The notes: a model not told the origin generated them from the letters alone. Positions 8,347-17,943 are shown, counted from the first letter of the stretch. The stretch: 64,000 nucleotides of DNA from Enterococcus mundtii (GCF_013394305.1 NZ_AP019810.1:186001-250000), one strand, 5' to 3'. A program made the numbers and translations.

Positions 8347-10070
8347 TTAAAAAGCTAAGAGAACACGAGCTTTTGACCAAACTTTTGATCATTCTTTTTA
8401 TTGCTTTATTCACTCAAGCAGCGACGATTTCTTTGTTTATTTATCAACGCTCAAGAGATGCCTACATCCAACAATTCGATCAATCCAATCGAATGACCTT
8501 ACAAAAGATCCAACATGATTTTGAAACATTGAATGACAATATAGAGAACACTTTGACATTATTGGCTGAAAGCTCTGCTGTAGAGGGGTATTTCAAAGAA
8601 GGCCAACAAACGACTTTGGAGAAAATCAATCAACTACGTACGGTGCAAAAAATGAATGATTCATTGGCACCGATCTTTCCAAACATCAAAGATGATATTT
8701 TTCTTTTTGGGGAAAATGGTCGGATGTTCATTAGTAATGACATGGTGAGTGATCTCACTGCTGATGACTTTTTCCAATTAGAGTTGATCCAGAAAGTCAA
8801 TGAGAATCCAACAGCGACACAAATGGTCTTTACTCAGTTCGGACTGACGAAACGCGATAAACATTCACCAAGTGTCTTGTTTATCAAAAAGCTTAGATCT
8901 ACTTTGAACCAAACTTATGGTTACGCTGTCGTAGCCATCACTTCTGATGAGTTGGCAAAAATATTCAGCCAATCGGTCGATCCGGAAACCACGCAAATCG
9001 ATTTTGTGACAGATGAGAAAAAAATCTTTGCTTCAAATGTTCAGAACCGGATCGGAACGACGTTTGATTCATTTGATGAGTTAGTCGAACACGAGACGTT
9101 GACCAAAGCCAATCAGCGGATCACTCGTTTACCACTTTACCGACAAAACTCGGCTTTGGTCAGTGAGGTCAATGTCCACTCGATCGCCGATCAAATGAAT
9201 GTCATTATTCCGATCATCCTTTATAATATTGGAACGCTGATTTTAGGCGGTATCTTAGTGGCGATCTATTTAAATCGCAACACTCGCTCCATCTATCAAT
9301 TAGTAGATTCATTGAACCAAATCAAAGAACCAGTAGCAGCTACTGTTCCGATCCAAGGAACATATGAGATCCGAACACTCGCTACTACGATCAATCAGCT
9401 GCTAACAACGATCAGTGACAATCATACGAAATCTTTACAAAATGAAAAGAAAAAACGGACATTAGAGATACAAGCGATGCAAGCACAGATCCAGCCTCAT
9501 TTTATATATAATACGTTAACTAGCCTCAAATTTTTAGTGTGGCAACAAGAAAATGAAAAAGCAGTCGCAGGCATCGATAGTTTTATCGACCTTTTGCGCA
9601 GTACGATTGGCAATAAAAATGAAATTATCCCTGTAGAAGAAGAACTGAACAGTGTGAGAAGTTATATTGCGATCTTGACACTGCGTTACGGTGATACGAT
9701 CTCAACCAAAATCATGGTACCAGAGGAACTTTATTCTTTATATATGCCCAATATGATTATCCAACCGATCATCGAAAATGCTTATTTGCATGCGTTCCAA
9801 ACGAAGAAAAATGGCTACATCACTTTGTATGGGATGATCCGAGAGAATAAATTGACGTTTGAAGTCATGGATACAGGTGATGGCTTTGATACGGAACAGC
9901 CAACGAAAAACAGAGACTATTTTTCAGGTATAGGTAGCAAAAATGTTCATGAACGAATCCAATTACTTTATGGTGAAGATTATGGCTTACACATTGATTC
10001 AGTAGTTGGTGTGGGTACATCGGTAACGATCACGTTACCGATCATAAAAAAAGAGAGTAATACTGAATGA
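8343..10070 (+). CDS. YesM/LytS-type sensor histidine kinase
   Basis: A 575-residue membrane kinase. Membrane segments near residues 13-33 and 285-310 flank an extracellular sensor of about 250 residues. A HAMP-like linker follows, then the His_kinase box QIQPHFIYNTL with phospho-acceptor His386, the N box IIQPIIENAYLHA and the G boxes DTGDGFD and GIGSKNV. It senses an extracellular sugar or the binding-protein state and phosphorylates the response regulator encoded just upstream (ATGA overlap at 8343-8346). The cognate signal cannot be read from the sequence; the nearby importer is the obvious target. Confidence 0.93.
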   Translation: MIKKLREHELLTKLLIILFIALFTQAATISLFIYQRSRDAYIQQFDQSNRMTLQKIQHDFETLNDNIENTLTLLAESSAVEGYFKEGQQTTLEKINQLRTVQKMNDSLAPIFPNIKDDIFLFGENGRMFISNDMVSDLTADDFFQLELIQKVNENPTATQMVFTQFGLTKRDKHSPSVLFIKKLRSTLNQTYGYAVVAITSDELAKIFSQSVDPETTQIDFVTDEKKIFASNVQNRIGTTFDSFDELVEHETLTKANQRITRLPLYRQNSALVSEVNVHSIADQMNVIIPIILYNIGTLILGGILVAIYLNRNTRSIYQLVDSLNQIKEPVAATVPIQGTYEIRTLATTINQLLTTISDNHTKSLQNEKKKRTLEIQAMQAQIQPHFIYNTLTSLKFLVWQQENEKAVAGIDSFIDLLRSTIGNKNEIIPVEEELNSVRSYIAILTLRYGDTISTKIMVPEELYSLYMPNMIIQPIIENAYLHAFQTKKNGYITLYGMIRENKLTFEVMDTGDGFDTEQPTKNRDYFSGIGSKNVHERIQLLYGEDYGLHIDSVVGVGTSVTITLPIIKKESNTE

Positions 10071-10150
10071 ACGTGGAGACAGAAACAATCCCTTCATAAA
10101 ATCAGGCGAACTACTTCTTTCATGACTTTTAAGTATCAACCGCAACTCAT

Positions 10151-10200
10151 AGAACCCACTAAAAATCCATTCTGCGGATCTTTCGTGGGTCCTATTTTTG
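10151..10200. terminator. Convergent hairpin between kinase gene and lacM
   Basis: GAACCCAC (10152-10159) pairs with GTGGGTCC around 10185-10192, with an inner AAATCC/GGAT stem; TATTTTTG follows on the plus strand and TTAGTGGGTT lies on the other. It probably ends both transcripts. The remaining 10071-10150 shows no gene. Confidence 0.55.
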
Positions 10201-10215
10201 ATGTTCCAATTTACA

Positions 10216-11169
10216 TTATTTAATGATAAAACTAAATTCGTGGTCTTCTTCACCACTAATATGATAGGCTTCTTCTACATCCGCTCCCCATGAATCAATA
10301 CCTCCGACTCCTCGGACTTTCGCCAACATCGTGACAACCGTTCGCCGTTCCGGTGGTAGTTCCTCCATGTGTGTCGCCTGTTCTAATTCTTCTGCTTTGA
10401 ATGGTAATGCCGCAAAAGCAAATGGCGAATCCTTTTGTTCAAATCTTAAGGAAAACTCTTCCTGACTTTTATCTGCATTATTCAAGGTTGTCTTGCGCGT
10501 AATCTCTAACCACTTGGTATCCATATGGACGCCACAATCTTGTGGCACTAAATAAGGTGGGATTGGCAAGCCCTCCACATGATAGACCCCTGGTGCGCCA
10601 CCAGCTTTACGATCCGGATAAGTTTCACCTGACAGGCCTTCATAATCGAAATGAGTGGCTTTTGTTGGCATGATCATGCGAAATCCTAATACTGGCAGCT
10701 CGGGTAATCCTTCCTTGCCATGATAGTACATGTTCACGTGTAGATCCCCTTGTTCGTTGACACGATACGTCATATCGACGGTCGTTTGTGGGGTTGTGTT
10801 GACTGCCAATGTGAAAGTGATCTCGACTGTATTTGCATACTCTTGGTTACTATAACGATTGTTGACTGGTGCGATCGGCAGTTCGATGGCTTGGTCGTTT
10901 ATTGCAACATGGATTGCTTCCACTTTTAGATACAACCCTGCGCCAAGCCACATACTAGAGCGATACCCAAAGCCATTTCCTCGATCATTATCTGTCAATG
11001 CTCGCCAAAAAGTCGGTTGCGTTTCACGATAAAGCCATTCTTTTCCATTCTTTTTAAGTGATTCCAAACCACCTCTGGTGTAAGAGAAAATATAATGTTT
11101 TTCTTCTGTTTTGATTCCTAAAGTGCAGTCGCCATAAATGATTCTCAATTTAGGATCTGTATTTGCCAT
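10216..11169 (-). CDS. lacM: Beta-galactosidase small subunit LacM
   Basis: A 317-residue GH2 beta-galactosidase small-chain domain: QPTFWRALTDNDRGNGFGYR near residues 50-70, the VDMTYRVNEQGDLHV strand and the C-terminal sugar-binding segment DCGVHMDTKWLEI. In lactobacilli and related bacteria the enzyme is split into LacL and LacM, which assemble into an active heterodimer that hydrolyses lactose and beta-galactosides in the cytoplasm. Its start lies inside the 3' end of lacL (20-bp overlap, 11150-11169), as in other lacLM pairs, so translation is coupled. The domain has no catalytic glutamates of its own. Confidence 0.95.
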   Translation of the reverse strand: MANTDPKLRIIYGDCTLGIKTEEKHYIFSYTRGGLESLKKNGKEWLYRETQPTFWRALTDNDRGNGFGYRSSMWLGAGLYLKVEAIHVAINDQAIELPIAPVNNRYSNQEYANTVEITFTLAVNTTPQTTVDMTYRVNEQGDLHVNMYYHGKEGLPELPVLGFRMIMPTKATHFDYEGLSGETYPDRKAGGAPGVYHVEGLPIPPYLVPQDCGVHMDTKWLEITRKTTLNNADKSQEEFSLRFEQKDSPFAFAALPFKAEELEQATHMEELPPERRTVVTMLAKVRGVGGIDSWGADVEEAYHISGEEDHEFSFIIK

Positions 11170-13027
11170 AATAGTATCTTACCTCCTGTAATGCTGGTTT
11201 TTCTTGTCCATTTGCAAAAACGATGCCGTTTCCGGAAAACTCATAATCACTTGGACGATCATCAAAATCCCCGCCGTAACGCATGACTTTTCGATTGGTC
11301 ACTGGATCAAGTACCTCAAGTGCTTGATCTTTAAAATCCCAAATATATCCGCCTTGATACATCTCGTATTCATCTAATAATGCCATATAAGAACCTAATC
11401 CACCTAAAGAATTTCCCATATCGTGCATGTACTCGCACAAGATATATGGTTTATCTGCCTGATTCTCTAGATAATCAGCGACCGCCGCAGGTGTTGCGTA
11501 CATACTACTTTTCATATCCGAAACAGAAGCTTCAAATGTGGGATCAACATAATTCCCCTCATAGTGAACAAAACGGTCTGGATCAACCTTCTTGAAGTAT
11601 TCATTCATCAACCGAATATTCTCCCCTACATAGGACTCATTGCCTAAGGACCAGAACAAGATACTTGTATGGTTCTTGAACGTTTCAAAATGGGTTTTTG
11701 CTCGATCTAGCACCACTTCTCGCCATTGCGAAATGCCTCTTGGTACATTATAGGATGGCTCAAAAGCACCCATTTTTTGCCATGACCCATGTGATTCTAG
11801 ATTGGTTTCTGCCATCACGTGGATACCTGCTCGATCGCAGAGGAAATACCAAGGAATCTGGTTGGGATAATGTGAGGTCCGGACGCCATTGATGTTGGCA
11901 TTTTTAATCACTGCCAAATCCTTTTCCATGTCATCTAAGGTGACCGCACGTCCTGTTTTTTCACTCCACTCATGACGATTGACTCCATTGATGATCAAGC
12001 GTTTTCCATTCAGATACATCACTTTATCTTTTAACTCGATCTTGCGAAACCCGAATGGATACTCGACATATTCAGTCACTCCGTCACGGTCCCTGGTTTC
12101 AATTTCAAACGTATAGAGATTCGGCGCAAAATGATCCCATAATACCACTTCACCTAAATCAATACTGAGCTGCACTGTTTCGCCTATCGCTTGCTTTTCT
12201 TCATAGATCGTTTGTCTGTCTAAATCAAGGACCCGTACCTGTAAGTCGCTTTCAGCTGTAAGATTTTCAAAAGATAAGGACACATCCAATTTTCCTTTTT
12301 GATACGTGTCATCTAATTGAGGACGTAACCACAAGTCTTCTAAATGATTCTTGCCACGAGCAACTAAGACGACATTTCGAAAAATCCCAAAGAAACGGAA
12401 AAAATCTTGGTCTTCTAAAAAGGCAGCTGTGCTACGTTTGTGGACTTCGACTGCCAAACGATTCTCTTCTTCAAGATAAGGGGACAAATCAAATTCAGAC
12501 GGTGTAAATGAATCTTCTGCATAACCGACGAAATGACCATTCAACCACACATACATGGCTTGTTCGACACCTTCAAAACGAATCGTGACATCTTTTCCCT
12601 TCAATCCCTCTGCTAATTGGAAAGTCGTGACATAGGACCCTACTGGATTTTCTTCAGCTTGAGAGAACATCCCTGCCATTTCCTTTTCTGAAGCAGTTGT
12701 ATAAGCGGGACGACGAAACTCATGACCTTCCCAAGGATACATCGTGTTGATGTAATGGATCTTATCAAAATCACTTAGTTCAATGTGGCCAGGCACATGG
12801 ATCGTGTCGAATGAACGATCATCAAAATCTTGTTCAAAAAACTCTTTGGGGCGCTTTTCTGCATTTTCAGAAAAATAAAAGCGCCATTCACCATTTAGCG
12901 ACTGTAGTCGGGAACTTTGACTTCTTATTTCTTCTTTTGAACCGTAGACCGTATGATCACTGTGTGCCTTTCGCTGATTCACACGAAAAACTTGTGGATC
13001 ATCTAACCAATCAATTGATGCTTGCAT
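11150..13027 (-). CDS. lacL: Beta-galactosidase large subunit LacL (GH2)
   Basis: A 625-residue GH2 large subunit. It has the sugar-binding jelly roll (about 45-220), an Ig-like domain (225-330) and the TIM barrel with the acid/base Glu464 in SLGNESYVG and the nucleophile Glu532 in ILCEYMHDMGNS. Length and ending (KPALQEVRYYYGKYRS) match the LacL half of split beta-galactosidases. It needs LacM, encoded immediately downstream with overlap. Its start overlaps the alpha-galactosidase stop by 17 bp, so aga-lacL-lacM form one operon able to strip both alpha- and beta-linked galactose from imported oligosaccharides. Confidence 0.96.
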   Translation of the reverse strand: MQASIDWLDDPQVFRVNQRKAHSDHTVYGSKEEIRSQSSRLQSLNGEWRFYFSENAEKRPKEFFEQDFDDRSFDTIHVPGHIELSDFDKIHYINTMYPWEGHEFRRPAYTTASEKEMAGMFSQAEENPVGSYVTTFQLAEGLKGKDVTIRFEGVEQAMYVWLNGHFVGYAEDSFTPSEFDLSPYLEEENRLAVEVHKRSTAAFLEDQDFFRFFGIFRNVVLVARGKNHLEDLWLRPQLDDTYQKGKLDVSLSFENLTAESDLQVRVLDLDRQTIYEEKQAIGETVQLSIDLGEVVLWDHFAPNLYTFEIETRDRDGVTEYVEYPFGFRKIELKDKVMYLNGKRLIINGVNRHEWSEKTGRAVTLDDMEKDLAVIKNANINGVRTSHYPNQIPWYFLCDRAGIHVMAETNLESHGSWQKMGAFEPSYNVPRGISQWREVVLDRAKTHFETFKNHTSILFWSLGNESYVGENIRLMNEYFKKVDPDRFVHYEGNYVDPTFEASVSDMKSSMYATPAAVADYLENQADKPYILCEYMHDMGNSLGGLGSYMALLDEYEMYQGGYIWDFKDQALEVLDPVTNRKVMRYGGDFDDRPSDYEFSGNGIVFANGQEKPALQEVRYYYGKYRS

Positions 13028-15245
13028 GTTCTTCTTCCTCTCCTGTAACTATTTTCTCAAAGTGAAAAATTTCTGTTTGAAAATCTCCGTGAAAATCAGG
13101 GAGATAAAACCCCATCGTCATTAACTCCGAGCCTGAATAAATCAATGAACTTTTACGTTCACGATACATCCCTTCCTCCAAACCAACCAAGCGGATCTCA
13201 TGAAAAGGCGGTTGTCCAGAAGTTAATCGTCGTGCCATAAAGACCATGATCTCCTTTTTATTTGGAGAAACAAATTGCCACGCCGCAATGTTTTGTTCAA
13301 AGGGATTTTCTAAGCGGTCAAATTTTCCTTGTTGGATTGTTTGACGAATTTCTTTATACGTGCTGATCTGTTCTTTGATGATTTTCTTTTCTTGTTCGTC
13401 TAATGCGGTCAAATCTAGTTCATAACCAAATACCCCGCTCATCGCTACATCCCCGCGTGTCTTTAAATCTGTCACACGTCCACTTTGATGGTTAGGCGAT
13501 GCAGAGACATGGGCACCCATGGATGAGATGGGATACCCGAGACTCGTGCCATATTGGATATCGATCCGTTCCATTGCATCGGTATTGTCACTTGTCCAGG
13601 ATTGTGGCATATAGTAAAGAATTCCTGCGTCAAAACGGCCACCCCCACCTGAGCATCCTTCCCATAAGATATCTGGGTAAGCTGTGATCAACTCTTCTAA
13701 AAGGTTATATAATCCTAAAACATACCGGTGATAGACCTCTCCTTGATTCTCCACGTAAGCAGAGTAAACATCTGATAAGGAGCGATTCATATCCCATTTC
13801 ACATAATCGATCGGTACCTTATCCAAAATCTTTCGTAATTGCTGACTGATCGAATCTCGCACTTCTTTTCGTGTAAAATCCAAAACAAATTGCGACCGAG
13901 ATGCTGCAGGCGTGCGTGCTGGTTCTTGCATCAAATAATCAGACGCCTGACGATACAATTCAGAATCGATCGAAATCATTTCAGGCTCCACCCATAGCCC
14001 AAATTTGAGGCCTCTTTCATGAGCATACTCTGCAATTCCCTTCAATCCATTCGCCAATTTCCCTTCATATTCAAACCAGTCTCCTAAAGAAGAAGTATCT
14101 GCATCTCTTTTCCCAAACCAGCCGTCATCTAAGACGAACATTTCCATACCTAACGCTGCTGCTTCATCGATCAGTGCTTCGATTTTTTTGCTAGTAAAGT
14201 CAAAATAAGTCGCTTCCCAATTATTGACCAAGATTGGACGTGGTTCGTACTGATACTTCCCACGTGCCACACGTTCTCGCAACAGCTCATGATGTATGTG
14301 GCTCATGCCATTTAATCCTTCGTCTGAATAAGAAAGGATCATTTCTGGCGTTTGAAACGCTTCATCGGTTGAAAGTTGCCATTGGAACTGATACGCATTG
14401 ATGCCACCAACGATTCTTAGTTGATCGATTTGATCTTTTTCGATCTCGAACGCATGATTGCCAGAATAGATAAACTGTAGACCGATGGCTTCTCCAAGAA
14501 CTTCCGTTGTATGGGTATGTGTCAAAGCGATAAAATTGTTCATTTGGTGACTGCTGCTTCCTCGTCGACTTTCAAATGATTTCACCCCCTCAGTGATCCG
14601 TTGTCTTGAAATCAAACGCTCTCTAGCGTGGGCTCCAGGTAAGGCGATCACTTCAGTAAATCTGCCCGAATTCGTCATATCTAATTGAAAAGAAGCTGCT
14701 TTATCTAACCAGATCATTTGTTCCGTTTGATTACGATACTTAGCAGATCGAACGATGGCCCCTCGTTTTTCATAGATCGTATAAAATAGATCTACATAAA
14801 TTGGTAAATCGCGATCTTTCAATGTAACACATAACGTTTGTGCCTCTTGTTCATCCAATACATAGGTTTGTGGTAATCCTGTAAGCTTTGGTTTACCTTG
14901 GATGATCTGATACGTTTCATATCTTAAATCAAGCAAGCTAGAGCCATTCTCACGTGTGATGATCGTGGCTGGAATGCGATAATCCATACTTCCGTGTCCC
15001 GAAAATTCTTGTGGCAGCGTATCTTTTGAAAATGCCCGCTCATCATGCAAAGGAACATTTCCTGAAAAACCACGATCTCTTCTTGGGTATTTTTTGTTAT
15101 TAGTATAGTTACTCACTTTTTTACCAAAATGAACATGGGTCAACACACCAGATTCTTCAATTTTCATCACATAAGAAATCAATGGATTCGACAAATGAAA
15201 AACATTTGTATCCGAATCGAATGCAATCAACGATTGTCTTTTCAT
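13011..15245 (-). CDS. aga: Alpha-galactosidase (GH36)
   Basis: A 744-residue GH36 enzyme with an N-terminal beta-sandwich and a TIM barrel: VLDDGWFGKRD (about 371), the nucleophile Asp485 in YVKWDMNRS, WEGCSGGGGRFD (about 528) and the acid/base Asp553 in SWTSDNTDAMER. It releases galactose from melibiose, raffinose and stachyose in the cytoplasm (no signal peptide). The start is preceded by GAGGTGAAGAA. It is the first gene of the aga-lacL-lacM operon and diverges from a LacI-family regulator. The promoter carries an operator-like palindrome, so repression by that regulator and relief by a galactoside are likely. Confidence 0.96.
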   Translation of the reverse strand: MKRQSLIAFDSDTNVFHLSNPLISYVMKIEESGVLTHVHFGKKVSNYTNNKKYPRRDRGFSGNVPLHDERAFSKDTLPQEFSGHGSMDYRIPATIITRENGSSLLDLRYETYQIIQGKPKLTGLPQTYVLDEQEAQTLCVTLKDRDLPIYVDLFYTIYEKRGAIVRSAKYRNQTEQMIWLDKAASFQLDMTNSGRFTEVIALPGAHARERLISRQRITEGVKSFESRRGSSSHQMNNFIALTHTHTTEVLGEAIGLQFIYSGNHAFEIEKDQIDQLRIVGGINAYQFQWQLSTDEAFQTPEMILSYSDEGLNGMSHIHHELLRERVARGKYQYEPRPILVNNWEATYFDFTSKKIEALIDEAAALGMEMFVLDDGWFGKRDADTSSLGDWFEYEGKLANGLKGIAEYAHERGLKFGLWVEPEMISIDSELYRQASDYLMQEPARTPAASRSQFVLDFTRKEVRDSISQQLRKILDKVPIDYVKWDMNRSLSDVYSAYVENQGEVYHRYVLGLYNLLEELITAYPDILWEGCSGGGGRFDAGILYYMPQSWTSDNTDAMERIDIQYGTSLGYPISSMGAHVSASPNHQSGRVTDLKTRGDVAMSGVFGYELDLTALDEQEKKIIKEQISTYKEIRQTIQQGKFDRLENPFEQNIAAWQFVSPNKKEIMVFMARRLTSGQPPFHEIRLVGLEEGMYRERKSSLIYSGSELMTMGFYLPDFHGDFQTEIFHFEKIVTGEEEEHASIN

Positions 15246-15294
15246 TTCTTCACCTCACAAATTTTTAGAAACCGTTTACTTTTTAACTAACTCC

Positions 15295-15324
15295 TGTATA
15301 CTGTTTACTAAACATATTTGTCAA
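15295..15324 (-). promoter_or_regulatory. aga-lacLM promoter with embedded operator
   Basis: On the minus strand, TTGACA (15319-15324) and TATACA (15295-15300) are separated by 18 bp. The near-palindrome TGTTTACTAAACA (15302-15314) lies in the spacer. A related motif, CCGTTTACT, lies at 15272-15280 just past the expected start. Both fit LacI-family binding. Confidence 0.6.
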
Positions 15325-15358
15325 TAACTTTTTTTATATTTCTTAAAGGAGTGATTTT

Positions 15359-16387
15359 ATGGTAGGGATTCGTGATGTCGCTCGAAAAGCGAATGTCTCT
15401 CCTGCAACTGTTTCACGCATATTGAATCAAGATAAGACAATCCATGTCGCACCAGAAACAAAGAAACGGATTTTTGAAGTTGCAGAAAAATTGAACTATG
15501 ATATCAATAAACGAAAATATATTAAAAAACGAATGCCATCGATCGGTGTGATCTCGACGATCAGTAAGGCAAGTGAAGCACAAGATGTCTATTACAAAGA
15601 ATTACGTATGGGATTAGAAGAAGAAGCAAACCGCCTGCATATTGGCATGAATCGCATCTACAATCTCTCTGACAATCCCAAGGAATGGAAAGACTTAGAT
15701 CAACTAGGAGCGATCATCGTAGTTGGAACAGTGACGAAGCAGTCGATCACTGATCTATTGACACAAAATCAGCATTTGATCGTTGTTGATAATCCTGATA
15801 TCCAACAAGAAGTCGATATGGTTTATGGAGATTTGGAGCGAATGACCAAAGCTGTTTTAGAGTTGTTTCTAGAGAGTGGGCATCAACGGATCGCCTATAT
15901 CGGTGGCTACCAAGTCGATATGGATGAACGAGGAGGCAAGACGATCAATCCAGATGAAAAACGCATCCGTGCCTATTTGCATTTCATGTCCGATCACCAG
16001 TTACAAGATTACAGTACGCACTATCTGGGAAATTGGACCGAAGAAGACGGTGAACGATTAGCTGAAGAGCTGATCCAAAGCTCTGATCCACTACCAACCG
16101 CACTCCTTGTAGGAAGCGATCCAATGGCAATCGGCGTCTATCGCACAATGAAAAAACACCATTTGGCCATCGGTAAAGACATCATGATCGCCAGCTTCGA
16201 CAACATTGAAGCAGCCAGTAAACTAACTCCTGGCTTGACCACCGTCCAAATCAATGCCAATTCCATCGGTAAAGCCGCCGTACGCTTAGCCGTCGAAAGA
16301 ATCGACCAAATCCGCGACGAACCCATTATTTTGACCTACCCCACCCGATTAGTGGTAAGAGAAAGCTTTGTGCCAAAGAGGTCGTGA
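15359..16387 (+). CDS. LacI/GalR-family transcriptional regulator
   Basis: A 342-residue regulator starting after AAAGGAGTGATTTT. The N-terminal LacI helix-turn-helix is GIRDVARKANVSPATVSRIL (3-22); then come the hinge and a periplasmic-binding-protein-like effector domain (TALLVGSDPMAIGVYRTMK, ASFDNIEAASKLTPGLTTV). It resembles GalR/MsmR/RafR regulators of galactoside operons and is divergent from aga, so it very likely represses aga-lacLM and possibly itself through the palindromes in the 113-bp divergent region. Its last codons and stop (TCGTGA) are the opening bases of the first unit of the hairpin repeat downstream. Confidence 0.92.
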   Translation: MVGIRDVARKANVSPATVSRILNQDKTIHVAPETKKRIFEVAEKLNYDINKRKYIKKRMPSIGVISTISKASEAQDVYYKELRMGLEEEANRLHIGMNRIYNLSDNPKEWKDLDQLGAIIVVGTVTKQSITDLLTQNQHLIVVDNPDIQQEVDMVYGDLERMTKAVLELFLESGHQRIAYIGGYQVDMDERGGKTINPDEKRIRAYLHFMSDHQLQDYSTHYLGNWTEEDGERLAEELIQSSDPLPTALLVGSDPMAIGVYRTMKKHHLAIGKDIMIASFDNIEAASKLTPGLTTVQINANSIGKAAVRLAVERIDQIRDEPIILTYPTRLVVRESFVPKRS

Positions 16388-16720
16388 AAGGCGCGTTCAG
16401 CACTGAGGCATAAGATAAAAAAATAGAAAATGGCTCTTTCATTTTTTATTTTTTTGGCTTATGTCCGAAGTGTTGCGCCTTGAACACCGTTTATCAGAGA
16501 TCGTGAGAAAGCCGGTCAGCTCCGAGCAGTAAGGCGGAAATTGGGAAAATAGCTTCTCATATTTTTTCAATTTTCGACTTAATGTCGTAGGAGTTGGCTT
16601 TCGAACACCGTTTATCGAAGGTCGTGAAATGAGCGCTTTGACCTGAGCAGTAAGATAGGAAATCGGAAAATAGCTTCTCATATTTTTCGATTTTTTAGCT
16701 TAGTGTTGAATATCAGCTCC
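16381..16720. repeat. Three tandem ~120-bp hairpin-forming repeat units
   Basis: Units begin at 16381, 16500 and 16621, each opening with (G/A)TCGTGA and joined by GAACACCGTTTATC. Each unit folds into a long hairpin: AGGCGC...GCGCCT (16389-16480), GAAAGCC...GGCTTTC (16507-16602) and GAGC...GCTC (16631-16719). Inner arms such as CATAAG/CTTATG and AAATTG/CAATTT differ between units while pairing is kept. The first unit starts within the regulator's stop codon. No coding content was seen. This may be a mobile or amplified intergenic element, or a structured RNA. Confidence 0.75.
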
Positions 16721-16812
16721 AATAATTGATTTTTTTCAGCAAAAAAAAAACACTAAAAACAACTGGGTTGTTCTTAACGTTTTTTCTGAATACTTGGTTT
16801 ATCGGCGTTTAC
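16721..16812. other. AT-rich spacer after the hairpin array
   Basis: Contains poly-A/T tracts and a small AACAA-CTGGG-TTGTT hairpin (about 16759-16773), which may serve as a terminator for the convergent genes. No gene was seen. Confidence 0.35.
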
Positions 16813-17943
16813 TTAATTCCAGACCTCTTCTGCAATACTCTTGATCAACGCAATTTTCTGCCATTGCGCTTCTTCTGTCAAGATATTCCCTTCTTCGGTG
16901 GAGGCGAACCCGCATTGTGGGCTTAAACATAATCGATCTAAAGGGATGTAACGAGTAGCTTCATAAATTCGCTCAATGATTGTTTGACGATCTTCAAGTT
17001 CGCCGGATTTTGAGGTTATCAGTCCTAATACTACGAGTTTTTCTTCACTAACTTTCGCAAGTGGTTCAAAACCGCCTGAACGATCGTTATCATATTCTAA
17101 ATAATAGGCATGAACATTTTCTTCCGTAAATAATGGCTCAGCTACAGCATCATACCCGCCAGCTGCTGCCCAGGTGGAGTGGTAATTCCCTCGACAGACA
17201 TGGGTATTCAAAATCAAATCTTGTGGTTGATTTCCAAGAACCGCATTATTGATTTGTAAATAGGTCTGCGCCAACTCTTTGCGAATCTTGCTTTCCTCTT
17301 TATCACTCTCTGCTAAAAATCCTTCTGGTAAAGGTGCTACTAATACGCCCCACGTACAATCATCCAATTGGATCGTTCTGGCGCCTGCTTCATATAAATC
17401 TGCGATCACTTGCCGATAGGCTGTTACGATATCTTGAAAAAGTTCTTCGTTTGTCGGATAGATGGCACGAACATGAGGCAAAATGTCTGGACGTAACAAC
17501 TCCACTAACAGTTGAGCTGGGGCTGGAATGGTTTGCTTTACTTCGATGCCCTCGGTCGTATAGTTACGGGTAAACCGAAAATGGTCCACAAAAGGATGGC
17601 TCTCTCCTGTGATTTTTTCTGTTACAATCACCGTTCCTGGACGTGTCTCTTCTCCGTTAAACTGATAACCACGCTCAGGTACAAAAAACTCGATACCTTG
17701 TAAACCAAAGAAAAAGTCCAAATGCCACCAACTCCGACGAAACTCACCATCTGTCACCGCATGTAAGCCAGCAGCTTCTTGTTTTTTGATCAGTTCGATA
17801 ATGGTTTCATCTTCTATCTCTTTCAAATCAGTAGCAGAAATAAGCGATTCGTTATATGCTTTTCGTGCTTTTTTTAACTTTTCTGGGCGCAAAAAGCTCC
17901 CAACGATGTCATAACGAAATGGGGATGTTGAACGAGTAGTCAT
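16813..17943 (-). CDS. MetE-like cobalamin-independent methionine synthase family protein (YxjG/YxjH type)
   Basis: I place the start at 17943 (MTTRSTSPFRYDIVGSF) behind TAAGGAGGAA; the longer frame to 18141 is T-box leader sequence. The 376-residue protein corresponds to the catalytic C-terminal half of MetE: RYDIVGSFLRP, AVTDGEFRRSWWHLDFFFGL, IQLDDCTWG, and zinc ligands in NTHVCRGNYHS and LSPQCGF. Stand-alone proteins of this kind (B. subtilis YxjG/YxjH) are thought to methylate homocysteine or related thiols. The T-box with an AUG specifier upstream supports a role in methionine supply. The methyl donor is not known from sequence. Confidence 0.9.
   Translation of the reverse strand: MTTRSTSPFRYDIVGSFLRPEKLKKARKAYNESLISATDLKEIEDETIIELIKKQEAAGLHAVTDGEFRRSWWHLDFFFGLQGIEFFVPERGYQFNGEETRPGTVIVTEKITGESHPFVDHFRFTRNYTTEGIEVKQTIPAPAQLLVELLRPDILPHVRAIYPTNEELFQDIVTAYRQVIADLYEAGARTIQLDDCTWGVLVAPLPEGFLAESDKEESKIRKELAQTYLQINNAVLGNQPQDLILNTHVCRGNYHSTWAAAGGYDAVAEPLFTEENVHAYYLEYDNDRSGGFEPLAKVSEEKLVVLGLITSKSGELEDRQTIIERIYEATRYIPLDRLCLSPQCGFASTEEGNILTEEAQWQKIALIKSIAEEVWN

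Noticed and set aside
10035-10256. 73-codon minus-strand frame between the kinase gene and lacM
   Set aside because: It overlaps both real genes and the hairpin terminator and has no start signal.
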